Shown in pieces: positions 1-11,179 of a stretch of DNA of 64,000 nt; the first letter of the stretch is position 1; each line of letters opens with the position of its first letter. Position numbers and translations under genes: made by a program. The notes under the pieces are model-generated. The model saw only the letters and a list, made by a program, of their open reading frames with translations. It made no database searches and was not told where the DNA came from. Where the stretch lies: positions 124,001 to 188,000 of the forward strand of contig JAHLMK010000011.1 of the NCBI GenBank assembly GCA_019915135.1, given 5' to 3'. The DNA comes from Strobilurus pachycystidiatus. Lineage: Eukaryota; Basidiomycota; Agaricomycetes; Agaricales; Physalacriaceae.

Positions 1-465
1 TCCATCCTGCCCATGAGACAGTTCTCCAATCTCAGATACCTCTCGTTGTCGTCCATCCATGTTGGGAAGTTTGGGCATTACGGTTTGGGGCATCTGAGAT
101 TGAAGTGTCTCAAAGTACGGTCATTCCTATGGGACCACATCAATGAAGTTGGGCTTTTTCTCCGCGTGTTCGCGGCCATAGACAGTGTGGTGTTCGAGGA
201 GCCACATCCCCAGTCTCCCAAGGATGGTCTGGCCGATCCTTCCACTGTGGCCAGTGTGGTGGGCTACTCCCTTTGGAATTGCGACACGTACTCGACCACT
301 CTCATATCAACTCTCAAAAGGAGTTCGAAAGCAAAAGTCAGTGTGCCGAGGGCGCCCATCGCGCAGTCGAATGATGTATCGGAGAAAATCACAAGGCAAC
401 TTAGGATCTTGAAAGGTGAACTTGAGCGAATCGGTAATGAGAGCTACTTGGCGACAATGCATTAG
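1..465 (+). CDS. C-terminal part of an F-box/LRR-like protein (partial)
   Basis: The frame is open from the left window edge to a TAG at 463-465, so this is probably the 3' end of a gene that starts outside the window. The first residues read like a leucine-rich segment (LRYLSLSS, then LRLKCLKV), the spacing seen in the C-terminal halves of Agaricomycete F-box proteins such as the one at 47.9-49.3 kb. No F-box is visible because the N-terminus is missing. The Lys/Ser-rich tail (KRSSKAKVSV) has no recognisable motif. Family assignment rests only on the leucine pattern; it could be another repeat-like protein. No splice signals are needed inside this stretch. Confidence 0.4.
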   Translation, partial: SILPMRQFSNLRYLSLSSIHVGKFGHYGLGHLRLKCLKVRSFLWDHINEVGLFLRVFAAIDSVVFEEPHPQSPKDGLADPSTVASVVGYSLWNCDTYSTTLISTLKRSSKAKVSVPRAPIAQSNDVSEKITRQLRILKGELERIGNESYLATMH

Positions 466-651
466 AGTTGTCTACTATTAGCCAATGAATAGAACTACAT
501 ATAGATATGTGCCACAACGCTACTTAAGGGACTACATAGCTTGGGAGGAAGGAATGTGTTGGTTGTGTTACAGAATGTGTATCCTCTCTTGTTACAATGC
601 GAAGAGGCGAAGAGATAACTTAATGAAAATGCAAAGCATCAGAGGGCTCCT

Positions 652-1519
652 CTATTTGGCCTCCTCGTCTTCGGTCGGCCGTCCAATGTCGCCGGATATC
701 GCCTCGTCACCCTCGTTATCGCTGACCACGATATCGACGTCGTCAGCTGGAGGAGGAATATGAAAAAGATCCAGTAGATATAGCTTTAGCTTACGGATAG
801 GCTCGGCGTCGTTCCAGCTCATGTCGCCTTCAGATGGGGAAGACTCTGACTCGCCATCGGTAAGACCCCATTCCGTCTCCTCTCGCAGTTCCCAGTTACG
901 GTAATTATCCAAATCAACGTCTATGAGGTCCATATCGAGTTCAGACCCAAATGCATCGTCGATATCCTCCAGTTCGTCAACTTCCATCTCGTCGGTGCCC
1001 ATGAAGAAGTCATCTTCGTCCTCCTCCGGAATGTATTCGCCGCCGTCGGAAGACTCGTCGTCGGATTCAGAGCGAGGCTGTATGTCTAGAAAGACATCGC
1101 GACAGGCCGGGCAACTTCCGTGCTATAATGAACATGATATTATGACGTAGGGCCGAAGAATGTCGGTAGAACTTGCCAAAGTACGTATCCACTCTGCCAA
1201 ACTGGAGGTAAGAGAAGATAAGTGTCAGATTGACGGAGAACAAGAAGGAGACCTACTCCTTTTTGCAAAAGATATGGCCGCAACGTTCGAGGACAGTAAC
1301 GCCGGATTCGGGATGGAAATCATCGCCATTGACACCGTCGAAACACTGGGAGAACGGCATCAAGCAGATCCCGCATGACTCGTCGACGTCGACATCGTCC
1401 TTGGTGAGCACCGGCAGCCTGGCAATGAGCGCGAGGGCGGCCGCTTGATGGTGGTCCATATTCAACGAACGGCAAGCGCCGCCAAACAACACGTTCTGAC
1501 TTCTACCACGCGTCGACAT
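652..1519 (-). CDS. RING-finger protein, probable E3 ubiquitin ligase, acidic C-terminus
   Basis: Proposed exons (minus): 1519-1257, 1201-1177, 1122-652, giving 252 aa. A RING domain is assembled across both introns: CGIC at about residue 49, then ERCGHIFCKKDLAEWI, then GSCPACR. The position of the sixth zinc ligand is Asp (FCKKD) rather than Cys/His, as in the second RING protein at 21.8 kb. After the RING the protein is strongly acidic (DDESSDGGEYIPEEDEDD and similar), suggesting a disordered region. Intron 2 (1176-1123, 54 nt) needs a GC donor (GCAAGT); every GT choice breaks the second half of the RING. Translation may instead start at the internal Met (MDHHQ) at 1459, giving 232 aa. It is divergent from the transporter at 1672. 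The substrate is unknown. Confidence 0.8.
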
Positions 1520-1623
1520 CAGTCACATGCAGCGATCCCATTGAAGCTTGCCGTAAACTCCAGCCGACTTTCTTCCAGCCATCATGATGAGGAAGTCTCC
1601 ATGCTTTGCTCCTCTAGGAAGCG

Positions 1624-1632
1624 TATATATAA
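1624..1632 (+). promoter_or_regulatory. TATA-like element upstream of MFS transporter 1
   Basis: TATATATAA lies about 40 bp before the ATG at 1672 of the transporter gene. The spacing would place transcription start very close to the ATG, so this is a plausible but unproven core promoter in the short divergent region shared with the RING gene on the minus strand. Confidence 0.35.
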
Positions 1633-1671
1633 GAAGGTCATGGGATTTTGTACTTCTCTGCTCTCGCTGTC

Positions 1672-3661
1672 ATGTCTGCCTCTTTACACGAGAAAGCGGA
1701 CCCCGAGCTTATCCAGCACGAACTCGACGGCTCTGACGACCCAGATGCCAAATTCGGCGGACATGAAGCGCGCAAGGAGCTCGAGAAGAAACTCCTCAGG
1801 AAGCTCGACCTGCGGATGAGTGTCCTCATCTTCATCTACATCCTGAACTATGTGAGTATTCCCTCTCCGAGTCGCCGTGCATGTTCATTCTCCAACCTCA
1901 TCCTCAACAGATAGATCGCAACAATGCTGGGTACGTCATGCTTACCGTGGAGCACGCTATTGCGCTCGCTGACCATGTCTTCAGTGCGGCCCGTGTTCAT
2001 GGTTTCGAGGACGATCTTCATCTCAAGGGCGAGGAGTTCGCCACTCTACTCTCGATTCTCTATGTCGGCTACATTATCATGCAAGTCCCATCGTGTGTCA
2101 GCTTTCCTCCCTCACGTAGTCGATAACTGACAAAGCGTTAGCAATATGTTCCTCAATTACATCGGGAAGCCGTCTTTGTATCTTCCTGCGTGTATGATCG
2201 TGTGGGGCACCATTTCTGTCTTGACCGGTATGCCTTCTTCCGATGTCTCCGACACGGCTTATACTAATGTATTGGCAGGGATCACGAAAAAGCGAGCTCA
2301 GTCTGCTGATACCTTTTCCCTGATGCTTACCTTCTTGCGCTTCTTAGCTTCGTCGGAGCTCTTTTGACCCGTTTCTTCCTGGGCTTTATCGAAGCGGCGT
2401 TCTTCCCCGGTGCTCTGTTTCTGATTTCCAAGGTTGGAGTGTTATTTCATTAGATCGACCGCGCTTACTGATCGTTGTGTCTAGTGGTACAAACGTGATG
2501 AGATTGGTCTTCGCACTGCCATTCTATACTGTGGAAACATCATCAGTAATGCTTTCGGAGCTCTCATGGCTTCGGGCATCTTGAGTGGTATGGATGGCAA
2601 GCTCGGGCATGCAGCATGGAGGTAGTGACTCTTTCTCTTCCCGGCGATACACCTTGAGCTGAATGATTACCCACAGATGGCTTTTCTACATTGAAGGCGC
2701 CCTGACTATCTTTATCGCAGTCATTGCCATATTTGTGCTCCCCGATTTCCCGGACACAACCAAATGGCTTTCGCCACAGGAACGCGAGCTTGCTATGCAG
2801 CGTATGGAGGAGGATGTTGGTGTCGGAGATCAGGACGAAACAGAAGGGTCCGGCCATGCCGCCGGGCTGATTCTGGCGATTACTGACTGGAAAGTTTGGT
2901 GGTTGGCCCTGGCTTTGACCGCGCAGGTTGTCGGGCTGTCATTCAACGCCTACTTTCCGACTCTGAGCAAGACGATGGGCTACAACACTACCGTGTCCTT
3001 GGTGTTATGTGCGCCACCATTCATCTTTACAACCATCTTGGCTTTCATTGTATCAAGGTAAGTCCTCGTTCCTGCTCTTACGAAAACTCTGTCTCATTAC
3101 GTGCAGGCATTCCGACAAGACCGGGGAGCGATTCTTCCACGTAGTCATTCCTTTCATGTTTGGTATCCTTGGATTCATACTCGCAATCTCGACTATGAAC
3201 ACTGCGGCACGATATGTATCACTGTGCGCCACATCAGCATGCTCTCTGATTGCGGTTTGAACTGATCGTATCTCCCGTAGATTCTTGATGGCCCAGAGCT
3301 ACGCTGGCTTTATTGTCATGTACGCGTGGATAAGCAACACGTTCCCTAGACCGCCCTCGAAACGTGCTGTCGCGTTGGCTTTGATCAATGCCTTCTCGCA
3401 ACTAGGCAATGTAGCTGGATCGTACGTTCATTCAGTGTTTCCGTCTGGAAGGTTTCTCTGATATAGTTCAGATACGTCTGGCCCACACAGTGGGGCCCAT
3501 CGTATAGGAATTCCTACGCCATATGCATCTCGACGTTTGGGGTATCGATTGTGATGCTGTGGGTGTTCAGACAGCATCTGATCTCGCTCAACAGAAAGCT
3601 GGACGAAGAGGACGAACGAAAGGGCTTCAAGGGCCAGAAAGGCTTTAGATACCTGGTATGA
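1672..3661 (+). CDS. MFS transporter 1, anion:cation symporter (Dal5/allantoate permease-like) family
   Basis: Plasma-membrane major facilitator, probably a proton symporter for a small organic anion (allantoate, nicotinate, pantothenate type). About eleven exons; first junctions: 1672-1851, 1911-1930 (20-nt micro-exon coding YIDRNNAG), 1985-2092, 2142-2227, 2279-. Family signatures include YIDRNNAG, GKPSLYLPACMIVWG, TRFFLGFIEAAFFPG (A-motif-like turn), SKWYKRDEIGLRTAILYCG and HAAWRWLFYIEGALTIF. A soluble N-terminus of about 45 aa precedes the first helix, and it ends KGFRYLV. The exon starting at 2279 is best closed at 2291 with a GC donor, giving GITKNFVGALLTR; the GT alternative at 2301 adds three residues. 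It is a close paralogue of the gene at 13.0 kb, with the same exon phases. The substrate cannot be told from sequence. Confidence 0.9.
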
Positions 3662-3822
3662 AGCGTGTGTACGTTGTCAGCTGATGAAATCGAGATGATT
3701 CCACTCGGACAGAGGCTCCGAGTAGGACGTGAAGTGAATGTTTGGCGTGGCGTCACGAGTCTGGCCAGACACATCGCCGGCAATTCTAGACGTGAGCGTG
3801 CGGGGTTCTGGGGCGCTTAACG

Positions 3823-4246
3823 ATGCCTTATATTCGAGATGTGGGGCAAGGCAGTGAGAATTCGATGAACCCAATACTACTCAACAACTTTTACCGTATG
3901 CACCTTGGCCAACTGCAAGGCATCAAAGGCCGTCCTCTGTCAACCGGACTTGTGACCTGCGCGGGAGCTGCGGTGCTTGCATTTGTGAGCACACTGAAGT
4001 AGTCTGATTGCGCCAGTACTGATGTAGACTTGCGTAGACAGTGCACAGCGTGTACAGAAACGAGCATCAAAGGAGAAGCGCCGCTGCCCAGGTCAAGTGA
4101 GTTGTTTTGAGTGTGCGGCGAGTTCATCTGACTGTAAGATCCGTAGACGCGAGAATAAGACCAAGGTAGCACAAACGTTGGGGGAGAAGAAAGAGATTGA
4201 CTCGGATTGTTTCAATAGTCTTGAGTGGTGTATTATCTACGATTGA
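3823..4246 (+). CDS. Small hypothetical protein with a hydrophobic segment
   Basis: Not recognised. A three-exon model is possible: 3823-3984, 4028-4096 and 4139-4246 (112 aa), all junctions with GT-AG signals (GTGAGC, GTGAGT). The N-terminal part, MNPILLNNFYRMHLGQLQG followed by GRPLSTGLVTCAGAAVLAF, looks like a small membrane or mitochondrial protein, and a basic tail follows. Using the alternative acceptor at 4146 ends the protein at about 80 aa. It lies 160 bp after transporter 1 and 210 bp before the NEM1 gene, same strand. It has the look of a real short gene, but only the open frames and splice signals support it. Confidence 0.4.
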
Positions 4247-4455
4247 AAGCGATCATGAGAGATGCACTGCGTGGCTGGGGACGCGGCTGGCGTTGGGGAG
4301 AATCACACGCTCGCGACCTCGGCATCACGCGGCCGCACACGCGATAATCCTCCCCCCATCTCTCCCCAAACCGTCAAGCAGCCCGTTTTATTGGTCGGAT
4401 CCGCCGCCAGTAGTCGCCCACTGTCTCCGGGTCGAGCTCGTCGTCGTCGCCGGCA

Positions 4456-5874
4456 ATGAACTCACTCACCTATCTGTCGCGGCAGTTCGACGTCGTGGCC
4501 TCGCGGACGCCGCCATCGACGCCCACGACGGACCGCCACAACCCGTATCAGGTCGACCGCCGCAGACATTCTGCATCCGAGAAGCCGCTGCCTCGCGTCA
4601 AGACGTGGTCGACCAAGTCTTTTCTGTTTTCTCCCCAGTCCAGGCCCGGCACCCCAGCGAAACGCTCGCACTCGTCGCCGTCTGATTTCATTACCATCGC
4701 CAAGAAGCAGGTTGCCGCGCCAGAGTCGCCGACACCCGAGCTCCAGGTCATGCCCAACGACAACCTCCACTCGCTGCTCAAGCGCATATTCTTTGTCCGC
4801 GTCCTGTCGTTGGCGTGGGACGCATTGCAGACGGCGTGGATGTCGCTCACCGGGTGGTACCCCATCCCCACCAGGGCCGTCATTCCCGTCAAGGTGCTCG
4901 AGAAGGACGTGACTGACGACGAGACCACCGACGAGTCATTACCGCCTTCCCCGCTGCCTTCCATCCGGCTCCGTGATCCGCCACCTCACGCAGTGCATCG
5001 CTCATTCACAGACCCCGTCGTGCAGAGCAACTCGACGCTAACGCCGCCGCCGCAAGATGTCCCCAGCTCCCGCGCCTCTACCCCCGGTGCACCTCCGCGT
5101 CGAACACCGTTTCATCTCCCCAAAACGCTTGTTCTTGACCTTGACGAGACGCTGATTCATTCCACATCGCGCCCATATACTGCGTCGTCAACTGGGTCGG
5201 GCTTCCTTGGATTGGCGGCGTTGACGAGACAGAAGCAGGGACCAGGCCATGTAGTAGAAGTTGTGTTGGGCGGAAAGAGCACACTGTATCATGTGTACAA
5301 ACGACCGTTTGTGGACTTTTTCCTGCGCACAGTACGTATCATTCCTTGACTGAAGCTTACGCTCACACTGTACTTAGGTGTCGGGGTGGTACACGTTGGT
5401 GATTTTCACGGCGTCGATGCAAGAATATGCGGATCCGGTAATAGACTGGCTAGACCAGGGGCGGGGCATACTCACTAATCGCTTATTCAGAGATGTAAGT
5501 GTCTCTCGCTCCTTGGATACACGATTTGGTCACTCACCATGCCTATCGTAGTCATGTACACAACTACCTAATGGGACTTATACTAAGGATCTTTCCGTCG
5601 TGGAGAGTGATCTGGCGCGTGTTTGTCTGATCGACAACTCGCCGGTCAGTTATCGCGTTAATGAAGGTTCGCTTGCTCGGGTTGTTCTCTGTCCAACATC
5701 GTCTGATGGCTTCATCCCCCAGCAAATGGCATTCCAATAGAAGGGTGGACTCACGATCCTTCAGATGAAGCGCTGCTTGACCTGCTGCCTGTCCTGGACT
5801 CGCTGCGGTTCACGTCGGATGTACGGCGTGTTTTGGGCCTGCGCTGTGTAGGAGGGGCGTTGTCATCCTCATGA
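4456..5874 (+). CDS. NEM1: NEM1/CTDNEP1 (Dullard)-type protein phosphatase, nuclear envelope
   Basis: Catalytic subunit of the Nem1-Spo7-type ER/nuclear-envelope phosphatase, which in other fungi dephosphorylates the phosphatidate phosphatase Pah1 and so controls phospholipid versus triacylglycerol synthesis. Exons 4456-5331, 5378-5494, 5552-5666, 5723-5874; the sum codes 419 aa. The N-terminal ~210 residues are Ser/Pro-rich with a hydrophobic stretch ([17 protein letters not shown]) that likely anchors it. The FCP1-like HAD domain begins with [13 protein letters not shown] (DxDx(T/V) nucleophile motif), continues with [29 protein letters not shown] and DLSVV, and ends with [10 protein letters not shown]. 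The catalytic residues seen are intact. Confidence 0.93.
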
Positions 5875-6141
5875 TATTTGCTGTGTAGACATACAGCTTG
5901 CTTTCAAACCACAATTTCGGGCATCACAAGCATCATCAACATCAATACCACCCACTGTAATTCAATGTATTTAGTTCGTGCTCTTACAGCAATGGTTCAC
6001 CACTCGTCGTTCAATTGTCGTCACTACAAGTATACAATATTGAGACAGAAATCAAATCAGGAAAAACTACAAGAGACCGTGGGGGACAGTATATTAGCAG
6101 GTGTGGGAGAGATGCGAGATAATGAGTTCGAGATCGACGTG

Positions 6142-7009
6142 CTACATTGCAAGTTCTGCTTGCAATTGCCGCAGCTGGGCCTCTTCGTCGTCTTCGACTG
6201 CGACTGCGGCGGGTCCTGGCAGAGAGAGAGAGAGAAGATGAGTACTGTTGAGTCAGTCGCGCAGAGTACTGGGCCTTACCCTGTTTCTGCGCAGTGGGCG
6301 GACTGTGGGCAGGGGCATGATCTGCCATTAGACGCTCGTTGAGCTCATCCTGTTCCAGCGCTTCGAGTTCGGCGAGCAGTTCGTCCTGCGTAATCTGTAA
6401 GAGAGAGAAAGCCCCAGTGGATAGAATGACTCGCCTGATCCATGGCCTCGGTCGGCTGGGAGATGCTTTCTGATATCTCGTCCGCGACCATGCGCTGCTC
6501 GTTGACCTGGTCCATGACCTCGTTGACCTGATCGATGTTCCTGTGCGGGGTCAGTGAGTGCGTAAGCGGGCCGCAACGAGCGACGCACATGTTGCCGTGG
6601 ATGACCTTGAGCGCCTCGGAGCCCTTCTTCATCGCGAGCATCGTCTCTGCATTTAGGTTCGCCTCCTCCAGCGTGTGTATCTGGCTCTCGAGCTGCATCC
6701 GCGTGCCGTTCACCCGCTCCAGCTCCTTCTCGCTCCGGTTCTTGCGCTTGAGCGCCATCGTCGCCACTGCACGAGCACGGTGAGCGGCGTGCACGGCCCC
6801 AGGCAGCCAGACAGCACAGCGCACGCACCTGCCTTGTTCGTGACCACGTTCGCCTTGGCCTTCCTCAGGTCCTCGTCGATGTTCTTCTGCAGGTACTCCT
6901 CCTTCTTCTCAATCATCGCCAGCTGGGCGCGGAGGCTGACTATTGCATCCCGTGCGGACTGCTTCGGGTCCTTGCGAGGCGCGAAATAGCTCATAAACGA
7001 CGCCATCAT
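6142..7009 (-). CDS. SNF7: ESCRT-III subunit SNF7/VPS32 (CHMP4-like)
   Basis: Polymerising core of ESCRT-III, acting at endosomes in multivesicular-body budding. The start is MMASFMSYFAPRK (first Met 7009, second 7006). Family features in order: DPKQSARDAIVSLRAQLAMI, KKEEYLQKNIDEDLRKAKA, then helices rich in charged heptads (NAETMLAMKKGSEALKVIHG), NIDQVNEVMDQV and EISESISQP, then QDELLAELEALEQDEL and a C-terminal amphipathic tail EEAQLRQLQAELAM matching the MIM position. Five introns; that at 6434-6395 has a GC donor (CAG|GCGAGT) and is only 40 nt, but the frame needs it. A GA-repeat at 6221-6235 is the polypyrimidine tract (minus strand) of the last intron. The stop is TAG at 6144-6142. Confidence 0.92.
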
Positions 7010-7297
7010 GGATGCAGGAGGCAAGAAAGACGGGAGGGTACAGGTCGGGAGCAAGCCCTCTAGTCGAGCGAGAAGCAAAAGGTCAAAGTCACTGTGCAAG
7101 CTGAGCTGTGATGCGGCCCGATAAAGGGCAGTCAGTATCACGTGATTCCTCTGCGCTTCTTGACGATTATATGCATCACTGTACTATGTACACTGCGTCC
7201 CCAGTCCGAGTCATATTACAGAAATAAAAACTCTATTAGTATAAGTGTCCGGAAAGATCACTGAAAGCGACAAGATAGATCCACCCCACCCCAGCCT

Positions 7298-8605
7298 CTA
7301 ATCCTCCTTCTCGTTCTCAGTCTCCGTCTCACCCATGCTAAGAAAATATGAGACCGATGGTTGATAGTAGGTTGAGGGAGCTTACTCCTCAGAGTCGCTG
7401 CGCGTGTCTGTCGCGCCGTCTCCGACGACGGTTCTATACGCTACGCCACATATGGTGATGAACCACATTATTTGAAGGATCTTGATGAAAATGAGTATGC
7501 CAGGCAGGTGAGTCAAAGGCAAAGTCTCACTTGAAGCGCGACAAGACAGAGGATAAACATGTTTAGGGAGCCTCGGCTGAGGTAGTGTCCCGTTTCGGGA
7601 TCCCAGTGCAAGTTGACAAGCTTTGGCGCATCGACGATGGCCGTTTTGATAGCCACCACGAACAATACATGTCGCGTTACGAACCACGAGACCATAAAGA
7701 AGCCAAAGAGCGTGTCACAGAGCGCCTGGGGATATCCGAGGTACTTGAGCATTTTGGCCGTCTATCACAAGATAGTCAGTGGATTGACAGATGGGATCGT
7801 CATTTTGTGGCGTACCGTCAAGAAGATGTCACACCAGTCCATTATCACCATGATTAGACTGCCGATGCGGCTGAGATTGTAGTAATAGCTAGCGGTCATA
7901 AGGAAGACGGTTATGAAGTGATGGGTCATCATTTGCCAGTGGTCCTTCCTTCTGGCCTCGGCATTGAGAACTAGAACCTGGTGGATGTAGAACGCGGTCT
8001 CGATGAGGTAGTACAGCTTTGAAGGGCCAGCGAGAAGGACGTGGGGGTATCCGTGCCATACTTCGACGGGGTCGAGTACGGATGTGGGGACATTGCGGTG
8101 TATATACTGGGTGGCATGAGTGGGCTGGTAGGACGCGCTAGAAAGGACCCACAAAGCCATAGCACCACAGAGAGGTATAGTACACAGCCTGCCAGCCCTG
8201 CTCGGCAAAGCGCAACACGCTCCTGTGTATTTTATGGCGCTCTTTGCGCCTCAAGGGCGCGACGTGACCGTTGCCGTTGCCATTGAGAACAGCATCCCCA
8301 TTCCCATTGGCCTTTACGTGCCCATTGTGGGACCCGTTACCGTTCGCGCGGCGTAGCTTCGCGTTGTACAGCGAGGTGAGTCGACGGCTGGCAAGGGGCT
8401 CAAAGACACAGAGCCTGAACGCGTCGCGGAGCACGGCCATCACGGCGATGCAAGTAACAACAAAGCACAAGTCGAGCAGGCCGGTAGCATAATACTGCGA
8501 GTCCGGAAACGAGTCGGGATTGGGTGGGGTATCGGTCGGGTACGACAGCGCGACAAAGGGCGTGATGTACGGCCCGAGCCAGCCGGCGTCGTCGAGAGAG
8601 AACAT
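7298..8605 (-). CDS. LAG1: Ceramide synthase (LAG1/LAC1 family, TLC domain)
   Basis: ER membrane enzyme that N-acylates sphingoid bases with acyl-CoA. From the start at 8605: SYPTDTPPNPDSFPDSQYYA, first helix with DLCFVVTCIAVMAVLRDAF, a low-complexity Asn/Gly cytosolic loop (HVKANGNGDAVLNGNGNG), then the TLC domain with FYIHQVLVLNAEARRKDHW, the His pair in MMTHHFIT, and SRIGSLIMVIMDWCDIFL, the Lag1 motif. Later helices follow (FGFFMVSWFVTRHVLFVV, LNMFILCLVALQ) and an acidic tail ETENEKED. At least four introns. Five or more membrane segments are visible. The catalytic histidines are present. It is divergent from the spliceosomal protein gene at 8877. Confidence 0.92.
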
Positions 8606-8876
8606 GTGGGCGCTGTGGGGAACGGCGGCGAGAGCAAAAAGCGGCAGGGGTCAACGTGCCCAATTAAGGAGCACGGAATCGGCCCACGTTGGTCTTTTAA
8701 AAAGCGGGAAAAGAGGCTCGGCCGACGCGGCGGGCTTTTTCACAGCAGAGAGCGGGGCGTTCCGGGGTCGCGAGGGCGCGCAGAGGCCGTCGGGGTATTT
8801 CTGGGCGGTGGTGAGGCGAGGGAGAGCAACAGTAGCACGCGTGGGAACAACGGTGGACTTTTTGCTTTATACTCTC

Positions 8877-9804
8877 ATGGCGTCGTCGTCGACGCAGCCC
8901 AATGCGACGCTGTACATCAACAATCTCAACGACAAGGTGCACAAGGACGAGCTTAGGACGCAGCTCTATGCACTGTTCACCTCGTATGGCAAAATAATCG
9001 ATATCATCGCCTCCAAGAGCCCGGCACTGCGCGGCCAGGCGTTTCTCGTCTTCAGCGACCTCACCGGCGCGACATCCGCCCTCCGCGCCTGCGACGGCAT
9101 GGTCTTCTACGACAAGCCCATGGTACGCCGCTCCGCGCCGCTCTATCGCTCATCCCGCTCACCCCCGCCAAGCGCATAGCATACGCAAAGCAAAAGTCGT
9201 ACGCGACAAGCCGGCGTGAGGACCCCGGCTTCGTCCCGCCAAACTCGGTCAACGCCAGCGCCCTCCTCCAGAACGGCAACGCGCTCAAACGCAAGGCCGA
9301 CGACGCCCTCCCCGACGCCGCCCGCGACGCCAAGCGCAGGCCCGAGAACGACGACAGCGACGAGGAGATGGAGATTGATGACGACTTTGACGAGTCTGCG
9401 GCGCCTACTTACTCCTGTACGTCGTGTCGCCTGTTCAATAAATACATCCGTTTCACATCCCACAAGCCGAAGTATTCCCTCCACAAGTCCACCACCCGAC
9501 AGCCCGTTTGCTATGCACCAACCTGCCAGAGCAGGTCACAGACGATGTGCTCTCTGTCCTCTTCCAGCCGTATGTTCTCCCACTGTCCTCCATGCATCAA
9601 ACCACTCATCTCTCTCTCTCTTTCAGTCATGACGGCTTCATCTCGACACGCGTCGTCCCATCACCAAATCCATCTTCCTCTGGCGAACCACTCAAAGTGG
9701 CCCAGGTCCTCTTCAAGACCGCAGAGCTGGCTGCAGTCGCGAGAGAGGCCCTCAACGGGTTCACACTGAAAAAGGGCTGGAGCATGACCGTCGTGTATAT
9801 TTAA
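8877..9804 (+). CDS. U1A/U2B''-type spliceosomal protein with two RRM domains
   Basis: RNA-binding snRNP component of the U1A/U2B'' family (one protein often serves both roles in fungi). Exons 8877-9122, 9173-9416, 9503-9569, 9627-9804 sum to 244 aa. RRM1: TLYINNLNDKVHKDELRTQL (RNP2 plus first helix), RGQAFLVFSD (RNP1), CDGMVFYDKPMRIAYAKQKS. An acidic, Lys-rich linker (RKADDALPDAARDAKRR, EEMEIDDD) leads to RRM2 with RLLCTNLPEQVTDDVLSVLF. The family's hallmark second RRM lacking strong RNP1 aromatics is consistent. In-frame sequence upstream of 8877 is open but low-complexity; the ATG at 8877 gives the usual family N-terminus. Confidence 0.9.
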
Positions 9805-9882
9805 TTGTATGTATCATCAGTTCGTGAAAGCAGACTTGTTTGCATTTTATTGTACAACATTTTCTTTCTTTTCATACTGTGT

Positions 9883-10883
9883 TTACTTCTGCAGCGCCTC
9901 CAAGATGGCCTTGGCCAGGGGTCCAGCAGATGCTGGGTTCTGTCCAGTGTAAAGGTTGCCATCGACCACGACCTTAGCCTAGAAAACTATCAGCAATGTG
10001 TCTTGTCACAGCGGAATTCTCCTTACAGCCCACGGGTCGGCCTTGGTGTATTTGCCTCCCTTCTTCTGGAGTTCGTCCTCAAGCGAGAAGGGAATAGTCT
10101 GACGGTCATCGTAGTTCAGCGAACGCACAGAAAGCCTGACACGCGTCCAAGACTCACGTTGACCTTGTCCACTTGTACCTCTTCAGTGTTGGAGAAACCA
10201 GTAAAGTTCTTCCCAGCAAAGATCGATTTACCCTCGGCGTCGACGGCGTTGAGGAGTGCGCTACAGACGCGGAATCTCAATGAACGTACTTACATCGACA
10301 AGAAGACCCCGAACTTACGCAGGACCGTGGCAGACGGCTGCCGTGATCTTTCCGCTCTGATAGAACTGAAGAACACAGTGAGTGTTACGCGTATCACAAT
10401 TGCGAAAAACACACCTCGGACGCGAGTTTGATGTTATCTTGGTCGTTGGGTAGATCGATACCGGGGCCGTGGCCACCGACGTAGAAGATGGCGTCGTAGT
10501 CCTTCGCGCTCACTTCCGAGATCTTCTTGGCGCTGGCAAATTTGGCCTTGACGGTCTCGTCTTGAAGGAATTTGACGCTGTCGTCGTCCTTGAACATCTA
10601 AGTGGCTTTGGCATTAATATTACAAAGCGCGAAATGGCAGCGACGGATATCACCTGCACGCTGCCCTCGTCTACGGGCGGGTTGGGGCCTTTGGGACTTG
10701 CAAATTCCACAGTGAACGTCGGCGCGAAGACATAGTACGGATGGGCAGCTTCAGGGAGGTAGTATCCCTACAACGGCATCCCAATCAGCACAACACGCGA
10801 GCTGATGGTCGATCTGAACGCACAGTCTGCCCTCCGACAAGGTTGGTGTCGCAGGAAGTGAAGATAATGAGAACAGAAGGCAT
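9883..10883 (-). CDS. HSP31-like DJ-1/PfpI superfamily protein (class I glutaminase amidotransferase fold; glyoxalase III type)
   Basis: Probably a glutathione-independent glyoxalase/deglycase-like stress protein in the cytosol. About seven exons; start ATG at 10883 (MPSVLIIFTSCD), stop TAA at 9885-9883. It shows the Glu of the active-site triad in GYYLPEAAHPYYVFAP, the FASPKGPNPPVDEGSVQ segment, AIFYVGGHGPGIDLP, and the nucleophile elbow ITAAVCHGPAALLN with catalytic Cys and following His. The C-terminus NLYTGQNPASAGPLAKAILE carries the family's TGQNP..S signature. The triad looks complete, so an active enzyme is expected. It is tail-to-tail with the spliceosomal gene, with only about 80 bp between the stops. 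Confidence 0.9.
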
Positions 10884-11179
10884 TGGATGGAAAGGAAGGT
10901 GAATGACGAAACTGCGTCAGACACTTCATTATAAATACTCGTGCAGCAGCACCGGCTTGGAATGAGCCGAACACTTGGATCATATCATGCTCTTTCAATC
11001 TTCTCATGCTCATTCAGTTTGCTTGCTAAGAAGAACAACATACTTGATAAGTAATGTAGTCGAAGAATAAGCCATGGAGTCGGGCTCGACCGGGGTCTGG
11101 GAGTCAGCAATTCTCTCAAAAGTAACAATCAACATGAGAGAGAGAGAGTAAAGATCTAATTTGGTTATCAACGCCGTGC
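10884..11179. other. Intergenic spacer with a short GA repeat
   Basis: No gene is seen. It holds the presumed promoter of the HSP31-like gene (minus strand, starting at 10883) and the 3' end of the editing-protein gene. A GA dinucleotide run lies at about 11135-11149. Confidence 0.5.

Noticed and set aside
8520..8876. Extended N-terminus of the U1A/U2B''-type protein
   Set aside because: The in-frame upstream sequence is low-complexity, overlaps the ceramide synthase start on the other strand, and the family normally begins just before the first RRM, as at 8877.
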